The notes beneath the pieces were generated by a model, which saw only the letters and a program-made list of their open reading frames with translations, made no database searches and was not told where the DNA came from. 64,000 nt of DNA from positions 1,300,943-1,364,942 of the forward strand of contig NZ_FUYR01000001.1 in the NCBI RefSeq assembly GCF_900168015.1. Reading direction: 5' to 3'. Position 1 is the stretch's first letter. The number at the start of each line of letters is the position of its first letter. The position numbers were made by a program, and so were the translations under genes. Of the stretch, positions 1 to 8,811 are shown piece by piece. The stretch is from Daejeonella lutea (lineage in GTDB: Bacteria > Bacteroidota > Bacteroidia > Sphingobacteriales > Sphingobacteriaceae).

Positions 1-34
1 TGTTTAAGTTGAGTTCGGCTTGATCTGTTGTCAT
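1..34 (-). CDS. Possible 5' end of a gene leaving the window
   Basis: An ATG at 34-32 on the minus strand opens a frame that starts MTTDQAELNLN and stays open to the window edge. Only eleven codons are visible, so no family can be named. Upstream the strand is A/T-rich with a T-run, which suits a promoter region. This may be chance. Confidence 0.25.
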   Translation of the reverse strand, partial: MTTDQAELNLN

Positions 35-100
35 GGTGAGTTGAGTTATAATTTTTTTTCAATTATAAGGATTGGGGTGGGAAAAGGGAGAAAGGGATGA

Positions 101-345
101 GGGAACGGTACGGAAGAAGTTGTTTGGAGGTTCAGGATTAAGCTGGGAAAGCGAATTGCGCTATTGCGAAAGCGACAAAATCTTGATCAAACTGAACTTG
201 CTGCAATTCTTAACGGAAAAGACAAACCGTTTATTAACCGTATGAAAAGCAAGGAGCAAATCCTACAGCTTTTCTGCTAATTCAAATTGCTGAGGCTTTA
301 TCTGTTTCGCTAGATGAACTTATCGATTTTTCAGAGTTAGATTGA
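101..345 (+). pseudogene. Frameshifted XRE-family HTH regulator remnant
   Basis: The first frame reads LGKRIALLRKRQNLDQTELA followed by an INRM stretch, the typical start of a Cro/C1-type HTH domain. After position 244 the frame ends quickly, but the next frame continues with EKQGANPTAF and then IQIAEALSVSLDELIDF, the usual end of such domains. One missing base near 244 explains the break. No ATG or GTG starts the open stretch, so the 5' end is also decayed or unclear. XRE proteins of this length usually act as small repressors next to mobile or restriction genes. Confidence 0.6.
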
Positions 346-455
346 AACCTGAAAAAATGCGCCCCTAGTTCTAATTCGGTAATAACTCACTGTACGTCAA
401 CGAAGATAATGAGTAACGAAACCAACCTTGAACACGCGTAGTATCACTTTTCTAT

Positions 456-641
456 TTATAACTCTGCTTTCAATCGCTGTACCTTTGCTAAAACGGATTC
501 AATACGCTGTATCTGAGCATTTTTAAAGGCATAGTCTGGATAGCCGCTTACATCACCAATAGGAGTATCTACAACTTTCCTCTTTAATTGAATTAAAGCA
601 TCTATAATTAACGGTAAATCGCCAACTTCCAGTTCTTCCAT
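456..641 (-). CDS. Small hypothetical protein, last gene of the GHKL/AAA/methylase operon
   Basis: A 61-residue, mostly helical, charged protein that I do not recognise. Its ATG overlaps the stop of the upstream AAA ATPase gene by one base (TAATG), so it is very likely translated by coupling and belongs to the same four-gene unit. The C-terminal half (about residues 40-61) could form an amphipathic helix. A role as accessory or regulatory subunit of the ATPase is inference from position only. Confidence 0.55.
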   Translation of the reverse strand: MEELEVGDLPLIIDALIQLKRKVVDTPIGDVSGYPDYAFKNAQIQRIESVLAKVQRLKAEL

Positions 642-1837
642 TAGTGCCTTTTGTAGTTAAAAAAGGATGGCCGTACTGCTGCTTTATTCTCTATTTGCGA
701 AACACCGACAGAATTCATAGAAACTTCATAAATCGAAAAATCTGTTGTCGAGCGTAAGTAAGGGCTATGGGTAGTAAATATTACCTGATCAACAACTTTG
801 CTGCCTATTAGCCGTCGGAATATCTGTAATAATTCTCTTTGTGATTGAGGAGATAAATTTAATTCTAACTCTTCAATCAATAGTATTTTGGCCTTGGTCT
901 CAAAAATTAGAGTTAATAAAAACAGTATTTGATGTATGCCAGTACCGAAGCTGCTAATAGGCAATCGATCCGACCCATTACTTAAATTTAATTCGATTTC
1001 ACCATTTACGTTAGAGTATGTAGGGTCGAAGTCTTTAAAAATTCTACCGGCTACTCCACGGAAGCTTTGATCTCGGACGAACTTCTTGAATTTTTCGTAT
1101 TTCTTGTAATTGATCGGATCCAACGACAACTTATAAAGCCAGTTTTTGAAGTTTTTCGTAGTGAGTATTAAGCTGTTTGTGTCAATCTCTTTGGAATAAT
1201 AGCGATCGTTGTCTAAAAACAGAACTTTATTATTGAGAATACTTATTAAGCTTTCAAAAGAGACAGAATCCTCATAAAGAGCATGGCCAGTAGCTCCATT
1301 ATTGAAATATCTTTTTTTGCTTCCGGTTATGTCAGCATATATTTCCAGACCATTAAGTTTCGCTTCTTTTAGTTCAAAAAGAGAAGTGTACGGATCTTTG
1401 AAATTTTTGATTTCCGCTTTGAATTCTATAGTTGAGACGTTTGAACCTGTAGGAAATTCTTTCAACAAAACTTCTAATTTCTCAAATCCCGAGTCTTCAA
1501 TTTCGTCATTCAATATCTCCACTTTAAAAAATATCTCTATTACTCGTGTCCTCTCATTTTTATGATAAATGAACGGTTGATCCATGATGACACCTTGCCA
1601 GAACCCACCAATAAACTGATCTCTTTGGGTAAGCGCCCCCTCCACAATAACAGGAGCCTCGCGGGATATTTTTCCGCTAAATACAATATCTATAAACTTA
1701 AGAATGTTAGACTTTCCACTATTATTTTCGCCATAAATCATGTTTATGGTTCTCAGGCCACTGGCAACGCCTGTAGGTGGGGCTTGATAGTTGCTAAAAC
1801 TTTTGAAATTAGCGATAGAAAATTCTGTTACTTTCAT
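641..1837 (-). CDS. AAA family ATPase (AAA_15/AAA_21-like)
   Basis: A 398-residue P-loop ATPase of the ABC/SMC-like group seen in many defence operons. It begins MKVTEFSIANFKSF, has a Walker A GENNSGKS at about residues 36-43, a signature-like SSFGTGIHQ, Walker B ILLIEELELNLSP and a switch region FTTHSPYL. The ATG at 1837 was chosen because it gives the family's usual N-terminus and lies 4 nt past the upstream stop; the longer frame from 1876 adds 13 residues inside the upstream gene. No TOPRIM or nuclease domain follows, unlike OLD proteins. It is probably the energy or sensor part of a system with the GHKL ATPase and adenine methylase upstream. Confidence 0.8.
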   Translation of the reverse strand: MKVTEFSIANFKSFSNYQAPPTGVASGLRTINMIYGENNSGKSNILKFIDIVFSGKISREAPVIVEGALTQRDQFIGGFWQGVIMDQPFIYHKNERTRVIEIFFKVEILNDEIEDSGFEKLEVLLKEFPTGSNVSTIEFKAEIKNFKDPYTSLFELKEAKLNGLEIYADITGSKKRYFNNGATGHALYEDSVSFESLISILNNKVLFLDNDRYYSKEIDTNSLILTTKNFKNWLYKLSLDPINYKKYEKFKKFVRDQSFRGVAGRIFKDFDPTYSNVNGEIELNLSNGSDRLPISSFGTGIHQILFLLTLIFETKAKILLIEELELNLSPQSQRELLQIFRRLIGSKVVDQVIFTTHSPYLRSTTDFSIYEVSMNSVGVSQIENKAAVRPSFFNYKRH

Positions 1838-1841
1838 AGGT

Positions 1842-3425
1842 TTATTTATAGTCAGAATAATACTCCAAGATCTCATTTATTAATAAAAGATACACATCTT
1901 CTGTAATTTTATTTTCCCGATGGTTAAACAACAGCATTAAATGCATCTTCACGAAGACATCAGTGAATTTTTTACTTGTAAACAAAGGATATGATGAGTT
2001 TATAATAATTGTATCGTCTTGTAATTTGCAGGCCGGAAATAAAGAGGTTTTGAAATCCCAGTGTTCAGACTTAACCAAATATTTTTTGTTTTTAATGATT
2101 ATATGCTTTTCCAGGCTACTAAGATTCTCAGATACGATAACTTCTTTATTTTCCTCGTTAATAACTACTCCTTTTGAATTATCACTTTCTGTCTTGAGAT
2201 CAAAGCCTTCTTCTTCAAGTTTTTGCAGTTTTTTTTGAATATTTACTGGGTTTAATAAACTTAAGTTGTTGACCCTGAATTCTTTACCTGTTTGTTTAAT
2301 TTCGCGAATAATATCAGCTTCATCTTCCAAGCGGTTTGAAAAGTAGTTCAGTCGCCTGCTTAGAAAATCTTTTAGCTCTTCATAATCGGTACTAAAGTTG
2401 AAATCATCCCTAGAAACCTTTATTAATTCATTCATTCCCTCAATAATATGAACCTCCCCGGTTAGCCAGTGGAACCTTGATCTTGTTGCGCCATGACTAG
2501 AGGAAAAGTTCTCTCTTTTATCCCCAACACCAACATTTAGGTTCCTAACTTTTAGATAGCGAGCTTCGTAAGGTTTGACACTTTTCCTTGACGTGAGAAT
2601 AGCGTATTTAAATTTGATTTTGCCAATTTGATTGTATGGTTCCTTGTGTGTTTCAAGAATCTCATTTCCATATACTTTTCGAAATAATTGTTCGCCGTTG
2701 ACATGAACTTCAAATGGGATGTTGCTATGAAGATCGAACATCGTATTGAAACGGTCGTCTTCAAACTTTATAGGCAAATCATCGGATAAAATCCACTGTA
2801 ATTTTCTAATAGCATCAAAATTGTCAACCGAACTATTGTCAACCCTATTCGTTTTTTGCTTTCTGGGATAAAAAAAAGATTTGGTGAGATCATTAAAGCC
2901 TGTAAGAGTGATTTTAGTGAAGCTTCGAGTACTTTGAGAAAAGTCCTGCACCCTACCTCCGTTAATCAAAATGCTACTGACATCAACAAATTTGCTTTGG
3001 TCTGAAAAATATTTAAAAAGCGGGATTGTAGCATGTAGTTTAGTACTTGTCCCGGCACGTTTAGATTCAATACTATAGTTTCTGAAAAACGGAAATACCG
3101 AAAGGAATCCAACTCCGAATTGTCCGATAATAGGTCTACCCAGTGGTGTAAGATTGTCTTCCTTACGCCTTGTTTTGCCAGCGATTCTCAGATAGAATTC
3201 AAAATCCTTATCACTCATACCTCTCCCAGTATCTTCGATAACGACTGTTTCAGTATCAAGATCGATGTCTATAGTTACAGATTTAGCATCTGCATCGTAA
3301 CTATTAGTTATAAGCTCCTTAAGAGCTCTTGGAAAATTCTGATAGGTTGACTGGCTGAGTACGCTAACGATATTTTTATCTACCGTAATACTTTTTGGCC
3401 AGATGTCATTATTTTCGTCCAACAT
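1842..3425 (-). CDS. GHKL (Hsp90/MutL/MORC-like) ATPase
   Basis: A 527-residue protein with a Bergerat-fold ATPase in its first 170 residues. The N-box is ALKELITNSYDADA, the G1 box is EDTGRGMS and the glycine-rich lid is GQFGVGFLSVF. The remaining about 350 residues resemble no catalytic domain I know; they include a beta-rich middle part and a helical, charged segment at about 370-420. The start overlaps the stop of the methylase gene (TAATG). Prokaryotic MORC/MutL-type GHKL proteins are known to occur in restriction-modification operons with adenine methylases, and this layout matches that pattern. A DNA-clamping or loop-trapping motor role is inferred; it is not a classical Hsp90 because the length and middle domain differ. 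Confidence 0.8.
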   Translation of the reverse strand: MLDENNDIWPKSITVDKNIVSVLSQSTYQNFPRALKELITNSYDADAKSVTIDIDLDTETVVIEDTGRGMSDKDFEFYLRIAGKTRRKEDNLTPLGRPIIGQFGVGFLSVFPFFRNYSIESKRAGTSTKLHATIPLFKYFSDQSKFVDVSSILINGGRVQDFSQSTRSFTKITLTGFNDLTKSFFYPRKQKTNRVDNSSVDNFDAIRKLQWILSDDLPIKFEDDRFNTMFDLHSNIPFEVHVNGEQLFRKVYGNEILETHKEPYNQIGKIKFKYAILTSRKSVKPYEARYLKVRNLNVGVGDKRENFSSSHGATRSRFHWLTGEVHIIEGMNELIKVSRDDFNFSTDYEELKDFLSRRLNYFSNRLEDEADIIREIKQTGKEFRVNNLSLLNPVNIQKKLQKLEEEGFDLKTESDNSKGVVINEENKEVIVSENLSSLEKHIIIKNKKYLVKSEHWDFKTSLFPACKLQDDTIIINSSYPLFTSKKFTDVFVKMHLMLLFNHRENKITEDVYLLLINEILEYYSDYK

Positions 3426-4489
3426 TAAACTCCGATAATTAAAACTTCTCGATTGTTTGCAGCATCACCATTTTGGTGATTTAAAGCGTATTTATAATGA
3501 ATACTTTCGGAAAAAACTTTTTTACCAAGTTTTTCAAACATTGCTACTATCTCTTCAATAGATGGCACCCCGCCCTCTTTGTACGAGACAACTACAATCG
3601 AATTCCTAAACTTATAAAGCAATTCTTCCATTTTTTCGGAAATGTTAGCCTTTGTAAGTTGATTTATATCGTTGTGATCATCCAGTCGTTTAATAAGAGT
3701 ATCTTGATTAATTAAGCCTTCCCATTCGGAATACTTAGACAACCCTTCTAAAAAGTGATAGCACTTATGGTAGTTTGAGGTTTCGTGTCCGCTTTTTAAA
3801 TTAAAATATGGCGGGTCTAGGTACACCAGGTCGTAACCATACTCATCAAGGTCTAATATATGACTATTTAGAGAGTTACACATCTTATTGTTTGAAAATA
3901 CCAAAGAGTTTGCTTCATCGGAAAACTGTTTAAATAATGAATCAAACGGTTTTTCCCAACTTGTTTTATTACCAAAATTTCGGACAACGTCATTTGTTCT
4001 TAAGGAAAGATTCTTTCTATGAAACAGGTTGAATGGACGCTTTATAAGGCAGGCTTGGAAAAGGGCATAGTATGCCAAAGCCTGTTTGTGTTGTTGATCC
4101 CCAAACAATTCCGTGATCCCCTCTGTTAGATTGTCGATCCATTGATTTTCATCGTCCAGGTAAAATATCCCTTGAAAGTTTCTTTCAACAATTTTTCTCT
4201 CCGAAATGTAGTTAGTTAGATTTACAAGGTCATTCTCGCTTAGTAGGTCATAATCATTTTCTATTAATCCTTTGCCAATAATATGATTGAACTTTAATAG
4301 ATCGTTATAAGTAACCGTTTTGCCTAGTTTCTTGAATAGATAGCTGACGGTACCAGTGCCGCCAAAGCCATCCAATACCGTTTCGTATTTTAAGTCTAAT
4401 CCGGTTAGGACCTGACTCATCCAGCGTATAATTTTCCTTTTGCTACCCTGATAGCGGGTAATTGGGTATTCTTTTAAATTTACTTCCAC
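3425..4489 (-). CDS. DNA adenine methyltransferase, D12 (Dam-like) class
   Basis: A 354-residue N6-adenine methylase of the D12 family. The N-terminus has the SAM motif TRYQGSKRKI, motif I is LDGFGGTGTVSYLFKKLG, and the catalytic motif IV DLVYLDPPYFN lies near residue 222. It transfers a methyl group from S-adenosylmethionine to adenine in double-stranded DNA. It is the first gene of a minus-strand operon followed by GHKL and AAA ATPases, and is divergent from an HsdR-N-like nuclease gene 98 bp away. This context suggests that it marks self DNA in a restriction-like system rather than acting as an orphan Dam. It is longer than E. coli Dam (278 residues), with inserts around 120-200. Confidence 0.88.
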   Translation of the reverse strand: MEVNLKEYPITRYQGSKRKIIRWMSQVLTGLDLKYETVLDGFGGTGTVSYLFKKLGKTVTYNDLLKFNHIIGKGLIENDYDLLSENDLVNLTNYISERKIVERNFQGIFYLDDENQWIDNLTEGITELFGDQQHKQALAYYALFQACLIKRPFNLFHRKNLSLRTNDVVRNFGNKTSWEKPFDSLFKQFSDEANSLVFSNNKMCNSLNSHILDLDEYGYDLVYLDPPYFNLKSGHETSNYHKCYHFLEGLSKYSEWEGLINQDTLIKRLDDHNDINQLTKANISEKMEELLYKFRNSIVVVSYKEGGVPSIEEIVAMFEKLGKKVFSESIHYKYALNHQNGDAANNREVLIIGV

Positions 4490-4587
4490 TTAAAAACAAA
4501 GATATCTATAATTTTTATATCACGTGTTAAAATCCGAAATTCAAACGTGCAAGCACCATTCCACCGGAAAATTCGAATCGATACTTT

Positions 4588-5472
4588 ATGAAAACACAAC
4601 CTATTTTTAACATCCTTGAGGGATTCGATTTCTCTAATCTGGACAACCCAGAATTTAAGGAGGATGCTGTGCGGGAGGAGTTAGTAGTTCCAATAATAAA
4701 AGGCTTAGGATATCGTATTAGTAAACCTAATCAAATAATTAGAAGTCGGAAGCTATTACACCCGTTTGTTTCGATAGGTTCAAAAAGGGAGAAAATTTAT
4801 ATAATTCCGGATTATCTTTTTGAAGTTAATGACCGACCTGCCTGGATCATGGATGCTAAAGGCCCTAGAGAAGCTCTTGTTAAATCAAAACATGTGGAAC
4901 AAGCGTACTCTTACGCTATGCACAATGAAATCCGTGTAAACTATTTCGCGCTTTGCAATGGATACGAATTTGTGTTATATGATGTTAGCAAGATTGAGCC
5001 GGTATTAAGATTCCCTTTACCAGCAATATCGTTGTATTGGGGAGATTTGCAACGAATATTAAGCCCTCAAACAATTTTTAACAATGCCCAGGCAAAACTG
5101 GCGAAAGATCTCGGATTGCATTTGAAACGATTGGGCTTTGACCAGTTTGAAAGTATGTTTTTCCCATCAGTACCTTTAACTAACATTGGACAGTTAGATC
5201 CTGATATGTACAGCACTTCAGGCGCCATCATCAATGATGGTGAACGATTTGTTGTTACCTTCGACTTTGATGCTCTTACATTTCAACAATTAAAAGGAAA
5301 AATACCAGATACTGCTTTCAACGACTTAAGTAAACGAGAGAACGGGCCTAGGAAGGCTGTTTCTTTTGCAAATGATGCTTTTGTGGTGCACATTGATTGC
5401 CGTGTGGGTAGTCAACTAGAAGAGAACACTGATGAAATTTTTCAGCCTCTAGTCGTAAATCGCTTTATTTAA
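4588..5472 (+). CDS. HsdR N-terminal-domain-like restriction nuclease
   Basis: A 294-residue protein whose first 150 residues match the type I restriction enzyme R N-terminal nuclease domain. It has the opening KEDAVREELVVPIIKGLGY, then a PD-(D/E)XK-like core IIPDYLFEV...AWIMDAKGP (catalytic D, D and K), then an HVEQAYSYAMHNEI helix. No helicase part is present, so it is a stand-alone nuclease module. The C-terminal half is unassigned. It is transcribed away from the methylase/GHKL/AAA operon and is the natural candidate for that system's cutting subunit, the missing ATP-driven motor being supplied by the neighbours. Confidence 0.72.
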   Translation: MKTQPIFNILEGFDFSNLDNPEFKEDAVREELVVPIIKGLGYRISKPNQIIRSRKLLHPFVSIGSKREKIYIIPDYLFEVNDRPAWIMDAKGPREALVKSKHVEQAYSYAMHNEIRVNYFALCNGYEFVLYDVSKIEPVLRFPLPAISLYWGDLQRILSPQTIFNNAQAKLAKDLGLHLKRLGFDQFESMFFPSVPLTNIGQLDPDMYSTSGAIINDGERFVVTFDFDALTFQQLKGKIPDTAFNDLSKRENGPRKAVSFANDAFVVHIDCRVGSQLEENTDEIFQPLVVNRFI

Positions 5473-5587
5473 ACGTGGTGAGCCCGAAAAAAAAACGCCT
5501 CAGCCGGCATTTGAAAGTTTTATAAGTATTTATGAGAATTGAATCCGGAAGTCCGGTTGGCTTATACCGCATTTAAATCACCTATTA

Positions 5588-7261
5588 GTGGCCACAGCAG
5601 TCCCAATTTTAAACTATAGTACATTTTATCCCAATTGGGAAATTCCTGCCAGGCCCCTTGACCTCGTAGGCGACTTTAACATTGAAGAGGTTATATTAAT
5701 GCTGGTTGCACTCAGAAATTCATTGGAGAGAAATCGATATGATTTGCAACATGACAACATGGTGAGTGCTTTGATTAGTGAGCTACCTACTGAAAAATCG
5801 ACAAGGTTGAGAAGTTTCCTATTTGGAAATCCTCAATTTACACTAATACATTCTGTGGTAATTTCTAAGGTTTTGGTTGACCTTTTCCGGCAATTATCTT
5901 CAAATAAACCCATACTTGATTTTGAAAAAGGCCATTATGAGGAAAGAATACTTGATCTCATTTTAATCTATAATGAACAACATTACGATAATATGTTGGG
6001 TGAAAGAGCGCAGGATAGTCACGAACTGGTCTGGGGGCTAATGATGATGCAGAACCTCAGTGGTGTAAACGAGATCCATTATGCCAGGACGGGACCGATC
6101 AAGCATCTAATATTTTTGCGATACCTGCGAACAACTGTTGGAAAGCATTTTATGCGGTTCGAGCAAAGTCTAAAAGACAGTACAGGAATGGGAAATATTA
6201 ACCAATTCTTGGCGATATTTCTAAGTATCTTTTCATTCTTGACTAAAAGAGATGTCCCGAACTCACTTCTACCCCAGATTGACCTAGAAGACCCAAACTA
6301 TTCCTACCTAAAATTAATGGGATTAGTATTAGACCGTGAAAGTGTAGAAACTGAAAATTTTGATGTAGGCACGCTTTTAACCCACCCTTTTTTTCAAACT
6401 TCGGATGGCAAAACATATATCCTAGATCATCGGGATTTTTCGCTTATGATTGAGCGGGTTTTTATGTACGTTCTATACCATAAAAGCAATATCTGTGAAT
6501 TATTGGCCATAACAAATTACAATGGTATGCTCGGGCATTTCGGACTGCATTACTATGAGCGATATCTTTTGAATGGACTTTTCACAACCATGGAAAGACC
6601 TGGGGTAAGAATGATTGCCTCCGATGATAATAACCTTTCGGATTTTACTTTAATCGTCAATGAGACTGACGTGTTCATTATTGAAGTCAAGGCGGTTTCG
6701 GTTCACTACCGGGTTTTTGATCAACAAGATTTAGTAGGCTTCAAGACATACCTCGATGATAATTTTAGTGGTAAAAAAGGGGTGCAACAACTTGTAAGAA
6801 ACATTTCTTACCTGACGAATGATCGTTTTAAGTTGTTGTCCCTAAAAAAGCCCTCGTCTAAGCTGAATGTTTTTCCAATAATAGTCTTTGTAGACCCGCA
6901 GGCAGGTGTCCACGGAGTTAATGATTACGTGTCGGGCATTGCAGAGGAGAAATTTGAAGCATTGAGACATAACTTTAAATCTATACGGCCATTGACAATG
7001 ATCAGTTGTGATTTCTTTCTAGAGAATATTGAACTTTTACAAAACGACAGAAGCCTGTTCAAACGTCTGATAATGAGTTATCATTCCGCTATTCAAAACA
7101 GAAAATTGAGTTACAAGAAGTTTCCATCAACTGAGAATTATGTGAAAGCAATGGTTGGCTTCGATCAATTGTCGATCGGGAAGGAAGGGATTTACAGAAG
7201 GGATCAAAAAGCAATATTTAAGAATCTTGTTACGATCTTTAAGCTGAAGGAAAAGGTTTAA
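5588..7261 (+). CDS. Large hypothetical protein with a PD-(D/E)XK-like motif
   Basis: A 557-residue protein that I cannot assign to a family. Around residues 345-375 it has DFTLIVNETDVFIIEVKAVS, a D-x(n)-ExK arrangement like the core of PD-(D/E)XK nucleases or NERD domains; the rest is mainly alpha-helical. The start taken is a GTG, because the frame is open upstream only to 5543 and the first ATG inside lies 37 codons further on. It follows the HsdR-N-like gene by 115 nt on the same strand and may belong to the same transcript. Defence-related nuclease activity is inference. Confidence 0.6.
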   Translation: MATAVPILNYSTFYPNWEIPARPLDLVGDFNIEEVILMLVALRNSLERNRYDLQHDNMVSALISELPTEKSTRLRSFLFGNPQFTLIHSVVISKVLVDLFRQLSSNKPILDFEKGHYEERILDLILIYNEQHYDNMLGERAQDSHELVWGLMMMQNLSGVNEIHYARTGPIKHLIFLRYLRTTVGKHFMRFEQSLKDSTGMGNINQFLAIFLSIFSFLTKRDVPNSLLPQIDLEDPNYSYLKLMGLVLDRESVETENFDVGTLLTHPFFQTSDGKTYILDHRDFSLMIERVFMYVLYHKSNICELLAITNYNGMLGHFGLHYYERYLLNGLFTTMERPGVRMIASDDNNLSDFTLIVNETDVFIIEVKAVSVHYRVFDQQDLVGFKTYLDDNFSGKKGVQQLVRNISYLTNDRFKLLSLKKPSSKLNVFPIIVFVDPQAGVHGVNDYVSGIAEEKFEALRHNFKSIRPLTMISCDFFLENIELLQNDRSLFKRLIMSYHSAIQNRKLSYKKFPSTENYVKAMVGFDQLSIGKEGIYRRDQKAIFKNLVTIFKLKEKV

Positions 7262-7296
7262 GTTCGGGAAGTTCCTGATCTATTAAAAGTTGCGTC

Positions 7297-8022
7297 TCAT
7301 TTTTTGATAAAAAAAGTTATAGTGTCCACTCCTTCTGTTCTGACCATCACAATTTTAGTATTCTTTAGATCGGTAAATACCAAATGATTCTCAGCTTTTC
7401 CTATGAACTTCAGGGTGTCGTTTGTTATGTGTGTGCTATCAGCAGATGATTTATTTTGATTTACTGAATATCTATATTTTATGTTCTGATATATTATTTC
7501 ACTACTGTACTTTCCGGAATAATAGGAAACAATAGGAATAAACACTATCAGATCAATAGCAAATCTTCTTAAACGTTCAGACATGAACTGGTCTCGTAGA
7601 AAGTTATTATTCACTAAAAAGATAGAAACGAAAATTGCGTCTAGCGCACCATAGATTATAAAGTTAGTCGGATCCTTCGTGGTGTTTGTGAGGTAAAATA
7701 AAAACAAAGCAACAAGCTTACCCGAAAAGTATAATATCAATAGAGTTAAATTGTTCGGTTTTTTCTCTACAGAAGCTTGTATCGAACCATCGGCAGAAGA
7801 GGGAAGAATCAGGTTCTGGACGGCCAGATTATATACTACGACCAGTAAGACTGAAAATATTGGATACACTGACGACTTTATAATATCTGAGATACTTATG
7901 AACGCAAGACCATTAACATCAAATTTATCCCAAAAGGTTACATGAAATAGTGCGCCACATATGGTTATGTAAGGCACGATATATATGTAATTAAGATTCT
8001 TTACCGAAAGTTGGTTGAGCAT
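7297..8022 (-). CDS. Hypothetical multi-span membrane protein
   Basis: A 241-residue protein with about five hydrophobic segments, at roughly residues 12-28, 45-70, 90-112, 120-137 and 155-170. A soluble C-terminal domain of about 65 residues follows, ending in short beta-like stretches (ENHLVFTDLKNTKIVMVRTEGVD). No motif of a known family is visible. It faces the 557-residue gene and is divergent from the interrupted membrane-protein gene 111 bp away. The tail resembles that of the neighbouring membrane protein (NYDPK..NNLVLFKIG) in style, so the two may be related in function, but this is a guess. Confidence 0.6.
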   Translation of the reverse strand: MLNQLSVKNLNYIYIVPYITICGALFHVTFWDKFDVNGLAFISISDIIKSSVYPIFSVLLVVVYNLAVQNLILPSSADGSIQASVEKKPNNLTLLILYFSGKLVALFLFYLTNTTKDPTNFIIYGALDAIFVSIFLVNNNFLRDQFMSERLRRFAIDLIVFIPIVSYYSGKYSSEIIYQNIKYRYSVNQNKSSADSTHITNDTLKFIGKAENHLVFTDLKNTKIVMVRTEGVDTITFFIKK

Positions 8023-8133
8023 AGTGATTTATTTACACGAGAATTTAATTTTTGATAAGTTAGTTATTCATATTTAAAACCGGATACAGTCAGAATTCAC
8101 CTGTCTAAAGTCTTCAAAATTTACAAGGCAACC

Positions 8134-8526
8134 ATGAAAGAGAAAAGAAAGTCTAAATCTACTGAGTCAATATTTACGGTCTCAATGATGATTTTTGTAA
8201 TACCTGCTTACGTCTACTTATGCTCATACTCGTATGAGAAAGGCATTTGTAGCTTCTATGGAATTCCGAGCGAGTTTATTCGACCAGATTTAACAAGCAA
8301 CTTGTATTACTCTATCTCACTATTTTTCAGTGTCTATTTAATTTACTACCTCCCACATCACCTTGCCTTTTTATCTATTGGCGAGAGACTTGCGATGAAG
8401 CCTGAGCTATATCCGTTTTTTCGTGCAAATCTTATTCTTTTCATAGCTTGTCTAGGTGTTGTATATACTGCAACTTATAATTTAGATTGGGTAGGCAGTT
8501 TGATAATGTTCCTAATAGCCCTTTAG
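8134..8526 (+). pseudogene. Membrane protein, N-terminal part, cut off by an IS110-family element
   Basis: The first 128 codons encode three likely membrane segments at about residues 15-35, 60-82 and 95-128. The reading frame is real only to 8518; the last residues and the stop belong to the inserted element. If the element and one ATAG copy are removed, this frame joins the downstream fragment without a shift and gives a 284-residue protein, the junction restoring a fourth hydrophobic stretch (FLIEIAVVINLLAFM). The gene probably formed a unit with the caspase-fold candidate 67 nt after its end. Confidence 0.8.
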
Positions 8527-8554
8527 GTTTGTGTCAGCAAATAATCACAGGTAA

Positions 8555-8774
8555 TTACAATTGTTATTATTGTAAGATTTTCTTTTTGCTTCTTTTTCTT
8601 TTGTTAATAAGCTGTGAATTTTGTGGAAAGGTTAACACTGACAGAGGAGCACTATCTCATAGCCAAAATTCAAGCTTTATTCCGCGATTTAGTCCTCTGT
8701 CAGTTGTTTAAACAAGCATCAAATAGAAATTAGAGTTTGCAGACTCATTAGTAAGGGTTTGATTGTGTTTAAAC
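8555..8774 (+). ncRNA. Putative IS110 bridge RNA
   Basis: Three stem-loops lie in order in the non-coding left end. The first is a 7-bp hairpin (8555-8561 with 8569-8575). The second is a perfect 12-bp stem (8637-8648 with 8693-8704) closing a 44-nt loop. The third is a stem of two blocks (GTTTAAAC 8706-8713 with 8767-8774; ATCAAA 8718-8723 with TTTGAT 8758-8763) closing a 34-nt loop. In the second loop CTCATAG (8656-8662) matches CTAATAG just left of the insertion at six of seven bases, and GCGATTT (8684-8690) is the exact complement of AAATCGC just right of it. The third loop has partial matches to the element's own ends. This is the order expected for target-binding and donor-binding loops. 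Confidence 0.72.
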
Positions 8775-8811
8775 GTCGTTAACCATTGTTTAACCATTCA
8801 AGGGCAAATTT

